A DNA stretch of 26,506 nucleotides, from IMG/VR virus record IMGVR_UViG_3300050139_000132, positions 1-26,506 of that record; one strand, 5' to 3'. Positions 1 to 8,673 of this stretch are shown here, one piece after another; positions within the stretch are counted from its first letter, which is position 1, and each line of letters starts with the position of its first letter. This DNA is from a virus. The position numbers and the translations under genes are program-made. The notes under the pieces are model-generated. The model did not search any database and was not told where the DNA came from. It saw nothing but the letters and a program-made list of their open reading frames with translations.

Positions 1-1339
1 ACGCGCCACTCGCCGAGAACCTCATCGCTCCGGCGTTGTTGAGCCAGAACCCGGTGGTCTTGTCGAAGGAACAGGTAATAGAGGGGGCGCCTACTACCCC
101 CTCGCCCACTGCAAGACGCCCATCATGGAACAGGAAGGCGGCCGTGGTCAGGTCCATATCCATAATGCCGCCGATAACGGTCGTCGGGTTGGTAAAGGAA
201 GCGAGCGGCTGACCCCCCTCTGCGTAACAACCGAGGAACAGGCAGCGGGAGTTGATATTGTCGGTCTTGTAGCTCCCGGTCGTGTTCGAGGCGGTGTGAC
301 ACTCGATATAGGTATTGCCCAGGAAGGATGAATCGAAAAAACCGATGCCCGCGTTGCTGCTGCAATCCAAAGCGGAGATGAGGCCAGCGTTGGCGTCGGA
401 CCCGCTAACTCGCAAACCGTGACCCCCGCAGGACTGGACGCGGCCCCCTTCGATATGGAAGCCGTTGCAGTTTCCGGTAACTCCCGCTTCTCCGTAGATA
501 TTGATCCCATCCGAGCGAAACGAGTCGATTGCTATTTGCTCAAGGCGGCACGTCGTTCGTATCTCAATTCCATACCCCGTGGTGCCTACCGCACCGCCCG
601 GCCCCAACATCGAGACGTTGATGAGCGCCGCGCCGCTCGCGGAGAACCCGCTCGGACTGCTTATCTTGTCGTCAATTATGAAGCCGGTGGTGTCCTGGGG
701 GAAGACGAACCGACTTGCGCCTTCGCTGTTCCCCGTCACAGGGCATTCGCACTCGATGGCAACGGCGCGGTCCACAATGACCGAACCGTCCATGTAATAA
801 TTACCGCCGCCATAGACCATCGGGACCAGGATGTGGCCGCCCATGCCGTAGTACCCGAAGCCATTACCAGCGTCGGCGGGACTGGCAAAGTCGTTGATCG
901 CTGCGGCCATCGCGGCGCTGTTCGCCATCATCGCCGCAGAGCCTGAGTTATCGGGTATCGCGCCGTAGTCGAGGATGCTGATCGGCTCGCGCATTTTGCT
1001 GAGCACGGTGCGCGGAACCGCGCCGGCGCCGCGTTGCAGGAACGAGCTGTAGGTCAGGGTGGTGGCGATCGCGATCCACCGGCCAGTGGCACCCGCGCCG
1101 TAGGGCTTGAGCACCGTGGCATTGTCGTCGGGGGCGTTGGCTACATCACTCCAGAAGAACACCGAGCCATAGCCGTCGTTGGGGGTGGTCTGCCCCCGCG
1201 CGAAGACCTGCATCCCCATGACCCCCGTGAGGTCGCGCAACTGATCGAAATTGTCGCAGGTCTGCTGGAACGTGTTCAGCATGTCCGCCGAGACGACGGA
1301 CTGGCCTTGAACAAACCGAGTGAGCGCGGGAGCGGCCAT
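1..1339 (-). CDS. Tailspike/tail fibre protein, partial (runs off left edge)
   Basis: The minus-strand frame stays open from the ATG at 1339 to the window edge, giving 446 codons and no stop. The N-terminus (about residues 1-95) reads like a virion-attachment domain of phage fibres. It has a DMLNTFQQTCDN stretch, then TTPNDGYGSVFFW, DDNATVLKP and GRWIAIA. This is followed by ILDYGAIPDNSG (about 120-131), the usual entry of a pectate-lyase-like right-handed beta-helix, and then by Gly/Asn/Ser/Cys-rich strands. It would bind, and perhaps degrade, a surface polysaccharide. The start overlaps the stop of the upstream membrane protein by one base (TAATG). The catalytic or receptor-binding end is not visible, so enzymatic specificity cannot be judged. 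Confidence 0.88.
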   Translation of the reverse strand, partial: MAAPALTRFVQGQSVVSADMLNTFQQTCDNFDQLRDLTGVMGMQVFARGQTTPNDGYGSVFFWSDVANAPDDNATVLKPYGAGATGRWIAIATTLTYSSFLQRGAGAVPRTVLSKMREPISILDYGAIPDNSGSAAMMANSAAMAAAINDFASPADAGNGFGYYGMGGHILVPMVYGGGNYYMDGSVIVDRAVAIECECPVTGNSEGASRFVFPQDTTGFIIDDKISSPSGFSASGAALINVSMLGPGGAVGTTGYGIEIRTTCRLEQIAIDSFRSDGINIYGEAGVTGNCNGFHIEGGRVQSCGGHGLRVSGSDANAGLISALDCSSNAGIGFFDSSFLGNTYIECHTASNTTGSYKTDNINSRCLFLGCYAEGGQPLASFTNPTTVIGGIMDMDLTTAAFLFHDGRLAVGEGVVGAPSITCSFDKTTGFWLNNAGAMRFSASGA

Positions 1340-1707
1340 TATACCCGGGTCTTCCTTATTTCGAGGATCGTGACGGGGACTACCGTGAACAGCACATAGA
1401 CGACCAGCACACCCAGCCCCAAGACACTCTTGGTGGTCAGAACGAGCACGGCGAGGACGAACGCCCCGGTCAGTGCGAGCAGCAGTAGCGCGCGCGCCGA
1501 GAGGGCGTAGCCGAGCCCCGTGAACGCCGTAACGACCGCGCTCATGGCCCCGGGGTCCGCTGCCGGTCGAGCCGCAACCGCTCGGACGCCAGCAAACCCG
1601 GATTGAAGAGTGAGGTCGCGCTCGGCCTGCTCCTGTCGCAGCCGCGTGACATCTGCCTGTAGGCCCTCCATAGCCGCCAGGAGGCGATCATCCTCATGAA
1701 CCTGCAT
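1339..1707 (-). CDS. Coiled-coil protein with two C-terminal TM segments
   Basis: This is 122 residues from the ATG at 1707, where GGAGG lies only a few bases upstream. An in-frame ATG at 1809 would overlap the preceding gene by about 110 bases and is less likely. The first part (MQVHEDDRLL, then a heptad-like region with LQADVTRLRQEQ) looks like a short coiled coil. The last 50 or so residues hold two hydrophobic segments, around ALLLLALTGAFVLAVLVL and GLGVLVVYVLFTVVPVTIL, ending in a basic tail (RKTRV). It sits between the ejection-protein module and the tailspike. Coiled coil plus TM pair at this place would fit a holin or a virion membrane protein, but I recognise no family. Confidence 0.7.
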   Translation of the reverse strand: MQVHEDDRLLAAMEGLQADVTRLRQEQAERDLTLQSGFAGVRAVAARPAADPGAMSAVVTAFTGLGYALSARALLLLALTGAFVLAVLVLTTKSVLGLGVLVVYVLFTVVPVTILEIRKTRV

Positions 1708-2002
1708 CTCCTCCACCAGATGGAGCGTCTTCGGCCGTCTCGGAGCCGCGTCGACGGCCTCGTACCTTAGTCTCGCTACTGTCGCCTCGGAACCGTCTGT
1801 GGAGTTCATTGAATTTACTCTCGCCTAGTTTCTTGGGTGGTTCGGCCTTGGCCCTGAGCGCCGCGTAGTCGACGACCGAGTCAAAGACCTTGATCCGCTC
1901 CTTGACCCCGTCCGGGTCGTCAGAATAAGCCATGTCGCTTAGCAGGTCCAGCATCTTGACCGCCGCGTCGTCGAGTGCCGCAAAGAGGACGTCGGTGCTC
2001 AT
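1694..2002 (-). CDS. Small charged protein, unknown function
   Basis: This is 102 residues. The start overlaps the stop of the 904-residue protein as ATGA (1999-2002), which fixes the start and implies translational coupling. The N-terminal half is acidic and probably helical (MSTDVLFAALDDAAVKMLDL). The C-terminal half is basic then Gly/Ser-rich (KVRGRRRGSETAED). I do not recognise a family. Its place between an internal virion protein and the holin/tailspike genes suggests a late function, possibly a minor virion or assembly protein. Confidence 0.7.
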   Translation of the reverse strand: MSTDVLFAALDDAAVKMLDLLSDMAYSDDPDGVKERIKVFDSVVDYAALRAKAEPPKKLGESKFNELHRRFRGDSSETKVRGRRRGSETAEDAPSGGGDAGS

Positions 2003-4713
2003 GGCGTGGCAGGCTCCGCATACTTCGCGTACGGGTCCTCCCCGGGGCCTGCGGCTTCTGGGATGGGTGCCGCGACGTACTTCGCGTAAGGGTCGCTCGG
2101 GTCCGGGGGTGCGGCCTCCGGGCCCCCTTCCGTAGGAGCAGGAACGTCAGTACCCCCACCTTGAGGCAGGGGGGCCCAGTTGACAGGTACTTTGTCTCCC
2201 GAGGGGGAAACCACTGGCGCTGCGAACGCGCCCCCGATTGCGCCCCCCAGTGTTGAAGAGAGACCAAACTGAACGGCCTTGGCAACGTGGCTCTCTGGAT
2301 GCTGCTTCATGATGCGCAAAATCTCGGCCGTGTCCCCTAGTGCATACTGCCTTAACGCATGCGCCTCTTCCGGGCTGATTAGCGCGCTATCGTGCAAGGC
2401 GTCGCGAACGGACTGCATGACCATCGCCATCATGCTTGGATGCGCCAACATTTTGCTGACCGACTCCTCATCGCCGAGGTCGTGCGCGGTAAGGCTACTG
2501 CCCCCGCCGCCGACAAACTGCGCGGACTCAAAGTCCTTGCGTTGCTGCCTCGCCCAACCGATCAGCCGATTGCCCTCGTCATCTCCCAAGACGTGCTTGA
2601 TATTATCCTGAAGCCCGCCAGTACCGTCCGCGATCTTGTTCAACAGGCCCGCCGCATCGACGCCGCGTTTACCGCGCCCTTCGAGCGCATCGCGCAAGGA
2701 GACACGCAGATCGTTCTTTATCTGAGAGATAAGCTCCGGCTTTTGCTCCGGCGGCACTTTCTCCGTCAAACCATCGAACCATGCCTGAAACTTACGAGTG
2801 CTGTCCCCCACCAGATGCCCCTCACCCTCTCGCAAGGCACCCATCCGGATACTGTGGGCATGGTAGACCGCGCGCGCCTCGGCGAGATGGGGCACCTGGT
2901 CGAGGGCCCGCCCGAGCGACGACGCACGCTGCCCGATCGCCACCCCCAGATCATGGGTGGGCTTGGGTTCCCCGCCGGGCACGTTCTTGAGGCTCTCGGA
3001 GAGGCGCTGCGCCGCGATACGAATACGATCGAGCGCGCCGCCCGTTATCGTTGGCGGCGTTGGCACTACTGGCTCGGCGACCCGCTGGCCGCCTAGTTGT
3101 TCGAGGAGAGTGTCCCGCATGGTCGGGTTGGCTTTCTCAAGGAACGCTTTCTGGGTGGGGTCGAGCGCCGACAGGTCCCACCCACCGCTCTCCGTCCAGG
3201 CGGCGTGATCCGCCTCATACTTGTCGAGCGAGGTGAAATAATCCTCCAGCTTGCCAATGTCGTGAACCTGCTTCGCTGCCTCCGGGTCGTCCAGCCGCGC
3301 TGCCGCGACCCGCTTGGCCTGGCCCATCGCGGCGCGCATCTCGCGGTTGTCGAGTGTGTCCATAACCTGGTCGGTCATCTCGACCGGTTCCGCATAGGAC
3401 GTGCGGAAGTCCCCCACCGCCAAATCGGACCGAGCCGCGTTCAACCGTGCAATTTCCTGCTCCGTAGTATTCTCGGTGTGCGGTGCGATAATCCGGCCCT
3501 GGTCGCGCAAGGCTACCGGCTCGTTCACCGTGACGGCGCGCATCTCCGCTTTGAGCGCTTCCGGGTCCGGGCCGAGCTTACGCCCCGAAACCCGGAACAG
3601 TTTGCGCAGGTTTGGCGCGTGCTCGCTCTGATACGCCTTGGCGGGGGGTAGGCCCTGCTTGGCCCGCTCCTCACTCTCCGCTTCGATATTCTTCGTAGTG
3701 ACCGTGTCGTGCCTTCCCACCGAGGCTATCCGGCGTTCAGCGGCACGCTGCGCCGGGATGGTACCCGGCGAGCGGTCGCCCTTCAACGTATCCAGCGCTC
3801 GCGAACCCACGTAGCCTATCTTTGCGTCAGCAGCGCGAGCCAGAGCTGGAATGGCTTTTCCCGCGAAACGGGCGGCAACTGGAACAGCGCCGCCCGCCAC
3901 TCCCCCCCCTATAGCCCCTTCGACGCGATGGCCCTCGCCCGCTTCTCCCGCACCCGAGAAGGCACCTACCGCCGCACTTGCGAGCGTCTCCAGAGGGTGG
4001 GTAGCCAACGAGTACCCGGCCGCACCGCCTTCGGCTGCGTGCTGCCAGTCGCCGCCTTCTTCATACCCCGCCGCAGCCCCCGCCGCCGCGCCACCTACTC
4101 CTGCTAAATGGGACGCAGCCCCGGTGCCAACCATCCCCCGCGCCAGACCAGCCGGGAGAAACGGCCCCGCTGCTCTCCCACCCAAGTACATGCTGGCGGC
4201 GGAACCGGCGAGATTGGCGGCAGGCGCCGCCACCCAGTGCTGTTTGTAGTATTTTGCCCGCTCTTGCCGGATCGCCTGGTCGTAACCCTCTGCGTACTCC
4301 TTGCCGTGGGTGGCCTCCATGACCTTCTTGTCGAAGTCTAGGCCCCAACCTTGAAAAATACCCTGGTAAGCCTCGTCGTGATGACCCCACCCAGCGTAAC
4401 GCGCGTCAAAATACCCCATCATGCGGGGGCTGGCACCACTCTTCTCCATCTTCTCCCGCTGCTCGGACCAGACCTTTCGGTCCTGCACGAACTTTTGAGC
4501 ACCCTCCGCCACGTCCGCTCCAGCTGCTACCCCCTGAGCAACCGAGCCAACAACACGCGCGACAGAGTGCCAGTCAGGCTTAGGCACCTTGTCCGGCGCA
4601 GGTGGTGCCACCACGGCGTCCGCTACCTCGGAGCCCAGCCACGATCCGAGACGCGCTGCCCCGGTAGTTGGTGAAAGCGCCCCAAGAACAGAGTCTGTCC
4701 AGCCGCCAGCCAT
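1999..4713 (-). CDS. Large internal virion / DNA-ejection-type protein
   Basis: This is 904 residues and starts at 4713, its ATG overlapping the upstream stop (TGATG). Residues about 165-300 are Gly/Ala-rich and weakly hydrophobic (AANLAGSAASMYLGGRAAG, then alternating GGAAAGAAAGYEEGG). Such segments are common in podovirus ejection proteins that enter the membrane. The middle is helical and charged. The C-terminus carries two copies of a DPYAKY motif (…PSDPYAKYV… and …GEDPYAKYA…), a tag seen in many phage internal and tail proteins. No lytic transglycosylase motif is obvious, and the neighbouring small peptidase may supply wall hydrolysis. The role in genome delivery is inferred from size, composition and context. 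Confidence 0.75.
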   Translation of the reverse strand: MAGGWTDSVLGALSPTTGAARLGSWLGSEVADAVVAPPAPDKVPKPDWHSVARVVGSVAQGVAAGADVAEGAQKFVQDRKVWSEQREKMEKSGASPRMMGYFDARYAGWGHHDEAYQGIFQGWGLDFDKKVMEATHGKEYAEGYDQAIRQERAKYYKQHWVAAPAANLAGSAASMYLGGRAAGPFLPAGLARGMVGTGAASHLAGVGGAAAGAAAGYEEGGDWQHAAEGGAAGYSLATHPLETLASAAVGAFSGAGEAGEGHRVEGAIGGGVAGGAVPVAARFAGKAIPALARAADAKIGYVGSRALDTLKGDRSPGTIPAQRAAERRIASVGRHDTVTTKNIEAESEERAKQGLPPAKAYQSEHAPNLRKLFRVSGRKLGPDPEALKAEMRAVTVNEPVALRDQGRIIAPHTENTTEQEIARLNAARSDLAVGDFRTSYAEPVEMTDQVMDTLDNREMRAAMGQAKRVAAARLDDPEAAKQVHDIGKLEDYFTSLDKYEADHAAWTESGGWDLSALDPTQKAFLEKANPTMRDTLLEQLGGQRVAEPVVPTPPTITGGALDRIRIAAQRLSESLKNVPGGEPKPTHDLGVAIGQRASSLGRALDQVPHLAEARAVYHAHSIRMGALREGEGHLVGDSTRKFQAWFDGLTEKVPPEQKPELISQIKNDLRVSLRDALEGRGKRGVDAAGLLNKIADGTGGLQDNIKHVLGDDEGNRLIGWARQQRKDFESAQFVGGGGSSLTAHDLGDEESVSKMLAHPSMMAMVMQSVRDALHDSALISPEEAHALRQYALGDTAEILRIMKQHPESHVAKAVQFGLSSTLGGAIGGAFAAPVVSPSGDKVPVNWAPLPQGGGTDVPAPTEGGPEAAPPDPSDPYAKYVAAPIPEAAGPGEDPYAKYAEPATP

Positions 4714-5024
4714 CAGCCCTCTCCGATCACGACGTGCCAGTGCGGGCCTGTCGTCATGCCTGGGATCGGGTGGGTCACCTCGTTACGCGACTCGATGACC
4801 TGATACCCAGCCTGTTGGATGCGCTGGATGAACTGCTCGAAAGTCATACCTGGTAGCGACGCGGGGCGCACGTCCGCTGCGGCATTGCTCTTGTGGTGCC
4901 AGTCGGTCATCGACCCGGTCCGGTTATCTGGACCCCGGTGCTGGTCATTGATATGTACCCCCGGGAATATCCGCTCAAGCACCGGGCGAACGTCACTCAC
5001 CGGCCGGAAAGGTACCCGGCGCAT
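4713..5024 (-). CDS. M15-like D,D/L,D-peptidase (virion-associated wall hydrolase)
   Basis: This is 103 residues from the ATG at 5024. That start is chosen because AAGGAGGTG lies nine bases upstream inside the preceding gene. The zinc-peptidase pattern of M15-type enzymes is visible. HKSNAAAD (H44, D51) matches the H-x(6)-D half of the S-x-H-x-x-G-x-A-x-D motif, with Asn at the Gly position. PHWHV (H95, H97) is the terminal H-x-H. Between them are GMTFEQFI and VIESRNEV, with E82 a likely catalytic or structural acid. It overlaps the ends of the 504- and 904-residue ejection-type genes, so it probably acts in the virion to open peptidoglycan during entry, although a lysis role is possible. It is short for a free endolysin. 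Confidence 0.7.
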   Translation of the reverse strand: MRRVPFRPVSDVRPVLERIFPGVHINDQHRGPDNRTGSMTDWHHKSNAAADVRPASLPGMTFEQFIQRIQQAGYQVIESRNEVTHPIPGMTTGPHWHVVIGEG

Positions 5025-6507
5025 TATGCACCGCACCTCCTTCGTGCAGGAGGCGTTCCGCTGCGCCGGGGCCGAAATGCTTGTCGAAAAAGTGCGCGGT
5101 TCCCGGGTGCGCCTTCAAATCGGCGATCGCCCCCTCCGGGGGTTTAGGGAATTTACCCACCGGAGACGCAGCGGGGTTCGGGTGATACTCTGGGTCCGCG
5201 ACGACATCCGGGTCAAGCCCTAGGCGCTTGGCAGTGTCGCGGTTATTGACCACCTGGTCCGCCTTGAGCTTGTCGAGGTTATTCCGGTAGTCGTTGATGA
5301 TCCCGATAAGTTCCGAGGCGGACTGCGGCGCAAGCACGCCACCGCCATCGGCTGCAAACCGGCTGATCGCGAGCTGTGCCTGCTGGATGTAGGGCGCGTG
5401 ATCGGTGCCGAGCCGAACCAGTCCGATACGCACCGCCTGGTTGTTGAGGATACGCTGCGCCGCATCGACCACATAGGCTGACATCTGGTTGTCGAGGCTG
5501 CCGCGCGTGCGAAGCTGTTCCGCCGCGCGGTCGACTACCGGGAGCAAACGCTGCAATTCAAGCCAGGGCTTGCCCACTCCGACCGTCTGCATGTCGTGGC
5601 GCATCTTGATCTCAAGCTGCGCTTTCTGCGCCGCGGTCAGCATGCTGTACTTGGGATCGATAGTACCCATCATCTCCATAATGTCGGCAAAAGCGGCGTG
5701 GTCTCCTTTGCTCACGCGGGCCAAAGCATCCTTGAACTCGGGCGTTTCCTGGAGCTTGTGCGCCAGAACGGCGCGCTCCTGCTGCACCTCAATATCCGCA
5801 GCATGCATGGCCAACCGGTCGAAGTGATTAGTCATGTCGCGATTAAGACCGCGCAAGCCGTCCAGCCCGTAACGGTCGATCATGACCAGCGCCTTCTCGT
5901 CATTAAACGAGATGGCGAGCGCCCTCGCCTCAGACGTTGCGGTGCGGACCTTGTCGGAATACTCCTTCTCGGACATCGCCTCACGCTTGTCGACTTCGCC
6001 GATCGCCTTGTCATAAGCCCGCTGTTGGTACTCGTACATCTTCGCCGCGTTTGTCGATTCGACCTGCCACTTTTTGAAAGAAAGCTCGTACTGTTCCATG
6101 TCACCTTTATGGAACGCCGTGAGCGCCGCCGCCGCAGCGTTAAGCGCCGTGGTCATCGGCGTGCGCGTCAACAGCGACCCCATCATGGCGATGAACATCG
6201 CCGAGGAGCCCCACGCCTTGAGTGGGTCGGTTGGCTTGAACTTTGGCTGTGTGGTCGGCTTCTCCGGCACCGGCGGCGTCATCGCCGAGCGCCGGTCCGC
6301 GATCTGGGTCTTCTCGCTCTCCCGCTGCTGCTCGGCGTCGCCAACCCGCTTGCTGAAGCTCTCAACGCCTTTCTTGGTCTCGCTGCGTAAATTGTGCGCC
6401 TGATCCATAATGCTTTGGTAGCCGCCAGCGAGCGCGTCGACCGCAGCCGACGTTCCCGGCCCGCTGGCTGGCGCCCCGCCGCCCAAGGTATCGGCTGCGG
6501 TAGGCAT
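4993..6507 (-). CDS. Internal virion / ejection-type protein
   Basis: This is 504 residues, and its start directly follows the stop of the upstream gene (TAAATG). The Ala/Gly-rich N-terminus leads into long charged helices (EKTQIADRRSAM, and AMSEKEYSDKVRTATSEAR). A short hydrophobic stretch (AMFIAMMGSLL) lies near residues 103-113. The C-terminus carries EGAIADLKAHPGTAHFFDKH then FGPGAAERLL. This is close to a recurring motif (aI..Lk..P....FD..FGpGaa...L) at the ends of phage internal and tail proteins. The function as a DNA-injection protein is inferred from this motif, the helical composition and its place between two other ejection-type genes. Confidence 0.72.
   Translation of the reverse strand: MPTAADTLGGGAPASGPGTSAAVDALAGGYQSIMDQAHNLRSETKKGVESFSKRVGDAEQQRESEKTQIADRRSAMTPPVPEKPTTQPKFKPTDPLKAWGSSAMFIAMMGSLLTRTPMTTALNAAAAALTAFHKGDMEQYELSFKKWQVESTNAAKMYEYQQRAYDKAIGEVDKREAMSEKEYSDKVRTATSEARALAISFNDEKALVMIDRYGLDGLRGLNRDMTNHFDRLAMHAADIEVQQERAVLAHKLQETPEFKDALARVSKGDHAAFADIMEMMGTIDPKYSMLTAAQKAQLEIKMRHDMQTVGVGKPWLELQRLLPVVDRAAEQLRTRGSLDNQMSAYVVDAAQRILNNQAVRIGLVRLGTDHAPYIQQAQLAISRFAADGGGVLAPQSASELIGIINDYRNNLDKLKADQVVNNRDTAKRLGLDPDVVADPEYHPNPAASPVGKFPKPPEGAIADLKAHPGTAHFFDKHFGPGAAERLLHEGGAVHNAPGTFPAGE
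5034..5042 (-). promoter_or_regulatory. Near-perfect Shine-Dalgarno for the M15-like gene
   Basis: The minus strand reads AAGGAGGTG, followed by nine bases (CGGTGCATA) and the ATG at 5024. It is one of the strongest ribosome sites in the window and lies within the 3' end of the upstream coding sequence. It decides the start of the peptidase over the in-frame GTG codons at 5036 and 5000. Confidence 0.75.
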
Positions 6508-7896
6508 TTATGCCGCCGCCGCCAGCTGCGGACGAGAGGCCATGCCCGCCATGGCCCCGGCGAAGTTGCTGATTGCAGCCGACGCCTGGTTGTCTTGCGT
6601 TGTCTGGGCTTGCATGAGCTGCGCGTATATCTGGTCGCCGAGCTGCGTCTCCTGCACGCCCTGCGAGTAGAGCTGGATCGCAAGCTGCGCGCCTTGCGCC
6701 GAGGCGCGCTCGGTTACCGCCTGCAAATCCTGCGCTTCGGCACTCGACCCGGACATGCCCCGCGCCGCGTACTGGGACTTGATCGTGGCATGCGCGGCCT
6801 GCGTCGCCTGGTCGATCCCGGTCTGCAACCCGGGAGGCAACGTCCCGCTGGAAAGATAGCTTTCCATTAAAGATCCTTGCGTCGTCAGACTCGACGCCGC
6901 GCTGGTGAGGTTTGCGCTATAGGGCGAAGGCTTGTTACCCCCGAGCAGATTGGCGCCCATCCCGAGCATACTCATCGCCATCATCGGGTTGGACGTAAGT
7001 GACTTCATGAAGCCCCCGCCGCCTGGCGCTGCTGCAGCAGCGGGAGCCGCGCCGCCCAAAGCTGCAGCAGCTGATGTGTCGTAAGGGGTTCCTGCGAGTA
7101 GGTCTGTCGGGCCCATATGCGAAGCTCCTGGCGCCAAAGAAGAGGGTGCCGACGTACCCCCGGCGCCGGTACCGAAGGTCGCGTCAAAATTAGAGTTTAA
7201 CCCAGTTGTTGTCGCCGCGCCAGCATCGGTTGTTATAGCCCCCGTCGAGTTCGCCGCCGGGAGGCCCGGCACACTCCCCGCCTCTGTTACTCCAGTACTC
7301 GCCGGGCCACCCGCACTGCCCCCCGCTGCCGCACCGCCACCGACCGAGCCCGGCAAACCGGTACCGCCACCACCCGAGCCGGGAAGCCCCGTACCTCCGG
7401 CAGTCACGCCGCCGCTCGCCGCTGCCGCCACTGCGCTTGGGTCGGTCGCGGCGATACCTGGTGGGGCTGCCGCCGCTGCCGCGCTGGACGTGCCTCCGCC
7501 TGGCGCTGGGGCCGCTGGCGTGCTTCCACCGAAGGGCTTGGCCGTGCCACCTAATGCGGAGGACAGGACGCCGGCTTCAAGACCGCCAAGCGCTCCTTTA
7601 CCGAGCGACTGGCCCGTGATAGCGCTGGTAGCGAGGCCACCCAAGACGTCGCCACCGATCGTAGCGAGAGCGGGGGAGATGCCAAGTCCCAAGGACTCAA
7701 GAGCGCTACCGGCGACCCCCCCAAGGCCCATAGTCAGGCCGCCAGTCAAAGCACCAAGACCGATATTTCCCCCCGAGATAGCGCTGGTCCCGGCGCCTAA
7801 CGCTGCGCCTTCAACAAGCGTCGCGCCGATCCCCGCCACCGTCGAGCCGACGCCGATGGACTCGAAAAGGCCAGAAATTAGCGCTGTGATACCCAT
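6508..7896 (-). CDS. Gly/Ala-rich internal virion protein
   Basis: This is 462 residues. The N-terminal 110 residues alternate Gly/Ala with hydrophobic residues (GITALISGLFESIGVGSTVA), as in membrane-active ejection proteins. A low-complexity Ala/Gly/Pro/Thr region follows. The last 120 residues form a helical domain with THAT-type motifs such as ATIKSQYAARGMSGSSAEAQ and a Gln-rich helix. That C-terminal pattern (IK..YA..G.sGSsa) is common in small internal proteins of podoviruses. The start abuts the GNAT stop. A role as the first of three ejection proteins is inferred from order and composition. Confidence 0.7.
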   Translation of the reverse strand: MGITALISGLFESIGVGSTVAGIGATLVEGAALGAGTSAISGGNIGLGALTGGLTMGLGGVAGSALESLGLGISPALATIGGDVLGGLATSAITGQSLGKGALGGLEAGVLSSALGGTAKPFGGSTPAAPAPGGGTSSAAAAAAPPGIAATDPSAVAAAASGGVTAGGTGLPGSGGGGTGLPGSVGGGAAAGGSAGGPASTGVTEAGSVPGLPAANSTGAITTDAGAATTTGLNSNFDATFGTGAGGTSAPSSLAPGASHMGPTDLLAGTPYDTSAAAALGGAAPAAAAAPGGGGFMKSLTSNPMMAMSMLGMGANLLGGNKPSPYSANLTSAASSLTTQGSLMESYLSSGTLPPGLQTGIDQATQAAHATIKSQYAARGMSGSSAEAQDLQAVTERASAQGAQLAIQLYSQGVQETQLGDQIYAQLMQAQTTQDNQASAAISNFAGAMAGMASRPQLAAAA

Positions 7897-8364
7897 CTAT
7901 CGCAACCGTTTCGAGAAACCGCTCTCAACCTTAACATGACCCCGCATATTAAGCAAAAATCCGGCTTCGGGATGGGCCTCCTTGATCGTGGTGTGCATAA
8001 CGTCGACACCCTTGACAGCGAGCGCCGCTTCGACGTTCTCGAACAGCAGCGTGCCCACGCCTGCGTTCCGGTGGTCCGGATGCACCCAGAACAGGTCCGC
8101 GAGCGCCCAGGTGTGGCTGCGATAATGCGGGTGCTTGCGGACCAGGTAAACCGCGTAGCCAATAATCGCGCCGTCCTTGCGTACAATGAACGGCGCGAGC
8201 ACCCCGGCCTTGTCGAGCGCGAGGTAGACATCGTAGTCCGGGTCGAGCGGGATGTCCTCCTGGTAAAGGGCGAGCTCACGCCAATGCTCCGCGAACAGCG
8301 GCTTGAGCTCGTCGATCAAGTCGGCGACCCGCTCCTCCTTAAATTCCAAGAGCTGTTTCGGCAT
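7897..8364 (-). CDS. GNAT-family N-acetyltransferase
   Basis: This is 155 residues from the ATG at 8364, preceded by AGGA eight bases upstream. A longer start at 8391 is possible. The acetyl-CoA loop is clear: DLFWVHPDHRNAGVGTLLFE (residues 90-109), with R99-N-A-G-V-G matching R/Q-x-x-G-x-G/A. It is preceded by the usual beta4 strand (AIIGYAVYLV) and followed by the EAAL helix and GFLLNMRGH, as in other GNATs. The acceptor is unknown. The gene lies inside the virion module, overlapping the previous gene by 26 bases. Acetylation of a phage or host protein, or of a small molecule, is possible. Confidence 0.85.
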   Translation of the reverse strand: MPKQLLEFKEERVADLIDELKPLFAEHWRELALYQEDIPLDPDYDVYLALDKAGVLAPFIVRKDGAIIGYAVYLVRKHPHYRSHTWALADLFWVHPDHRNAGVGTLLFENVEAALAVKGVDVMHTTIKEAHPEAGFLLNMRGHVKVESGFSKRLR

Positions 8365-8671
8365 CGCGGTGTTCCTGAGCGTGAATCGCAATCCAGGCGA
8401 TCTTCTCGGCTTCGTTCTTGAAGTCCACCGTCAAGAGATCGACCCCCGAAAGACGAAGCGCGGTGTTCATGTCCGAGTGAAGTTGGGCGTTGTACTGAAG
8501 GAAGTCCGCGATATGCGGCTCGTCAATCGGGTCGATCGGGTAACTCACCAAACGAGGCCCCCCTTTCGCCGCGATCGCCTGCCTGATCCGGTCGTGGCTA
8601 TCGAGATGGTCGAAACTCCACCGCAGCCAAGTCCCCGGAACACGCGGCACCTCGAACAACGCCGCGAGCAT
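8339..8671 (-). CDS. Conserved phage virion-module protein, unknown function
   Basis: This is 110 residues from the ATG at 8671, two bases after the preceding stop. The sequence has LRWSFDHLDSHDRI, then PIDPIDEPHIADFLQYNAQL, HSDMN, and a C-terminal AWIAIHAQEHRDAETALGI. Regular His, Asp and Trp positions and a final LGI are typical of a small conserved protein found beside the stopper gene in podovirus-like genomes. I know no proven function. A larger frame from 8776 would overlap the 65-residue gene almost fully and is less likely. Confidence 0.72.
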   Translation of the reverse strand: MLAALFEVPRVPGTWLRWSFDHLDSHDRIRQAIAAKGGPRLVSYPIDPIDEPHIADFLQYNAQLHSDMNTALRLSGVDLLTVDFKNEAEKIAWIAIHAQEHRDAETALGI

Positions 8672-8673
8672 GG

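Noticed and set aside
5596-6390. Plus-strand open frame of 264 codons
   Set aside because: Antisense to the 504-residue internal protein, Arg/Leu/His-rich and without recognisable features.
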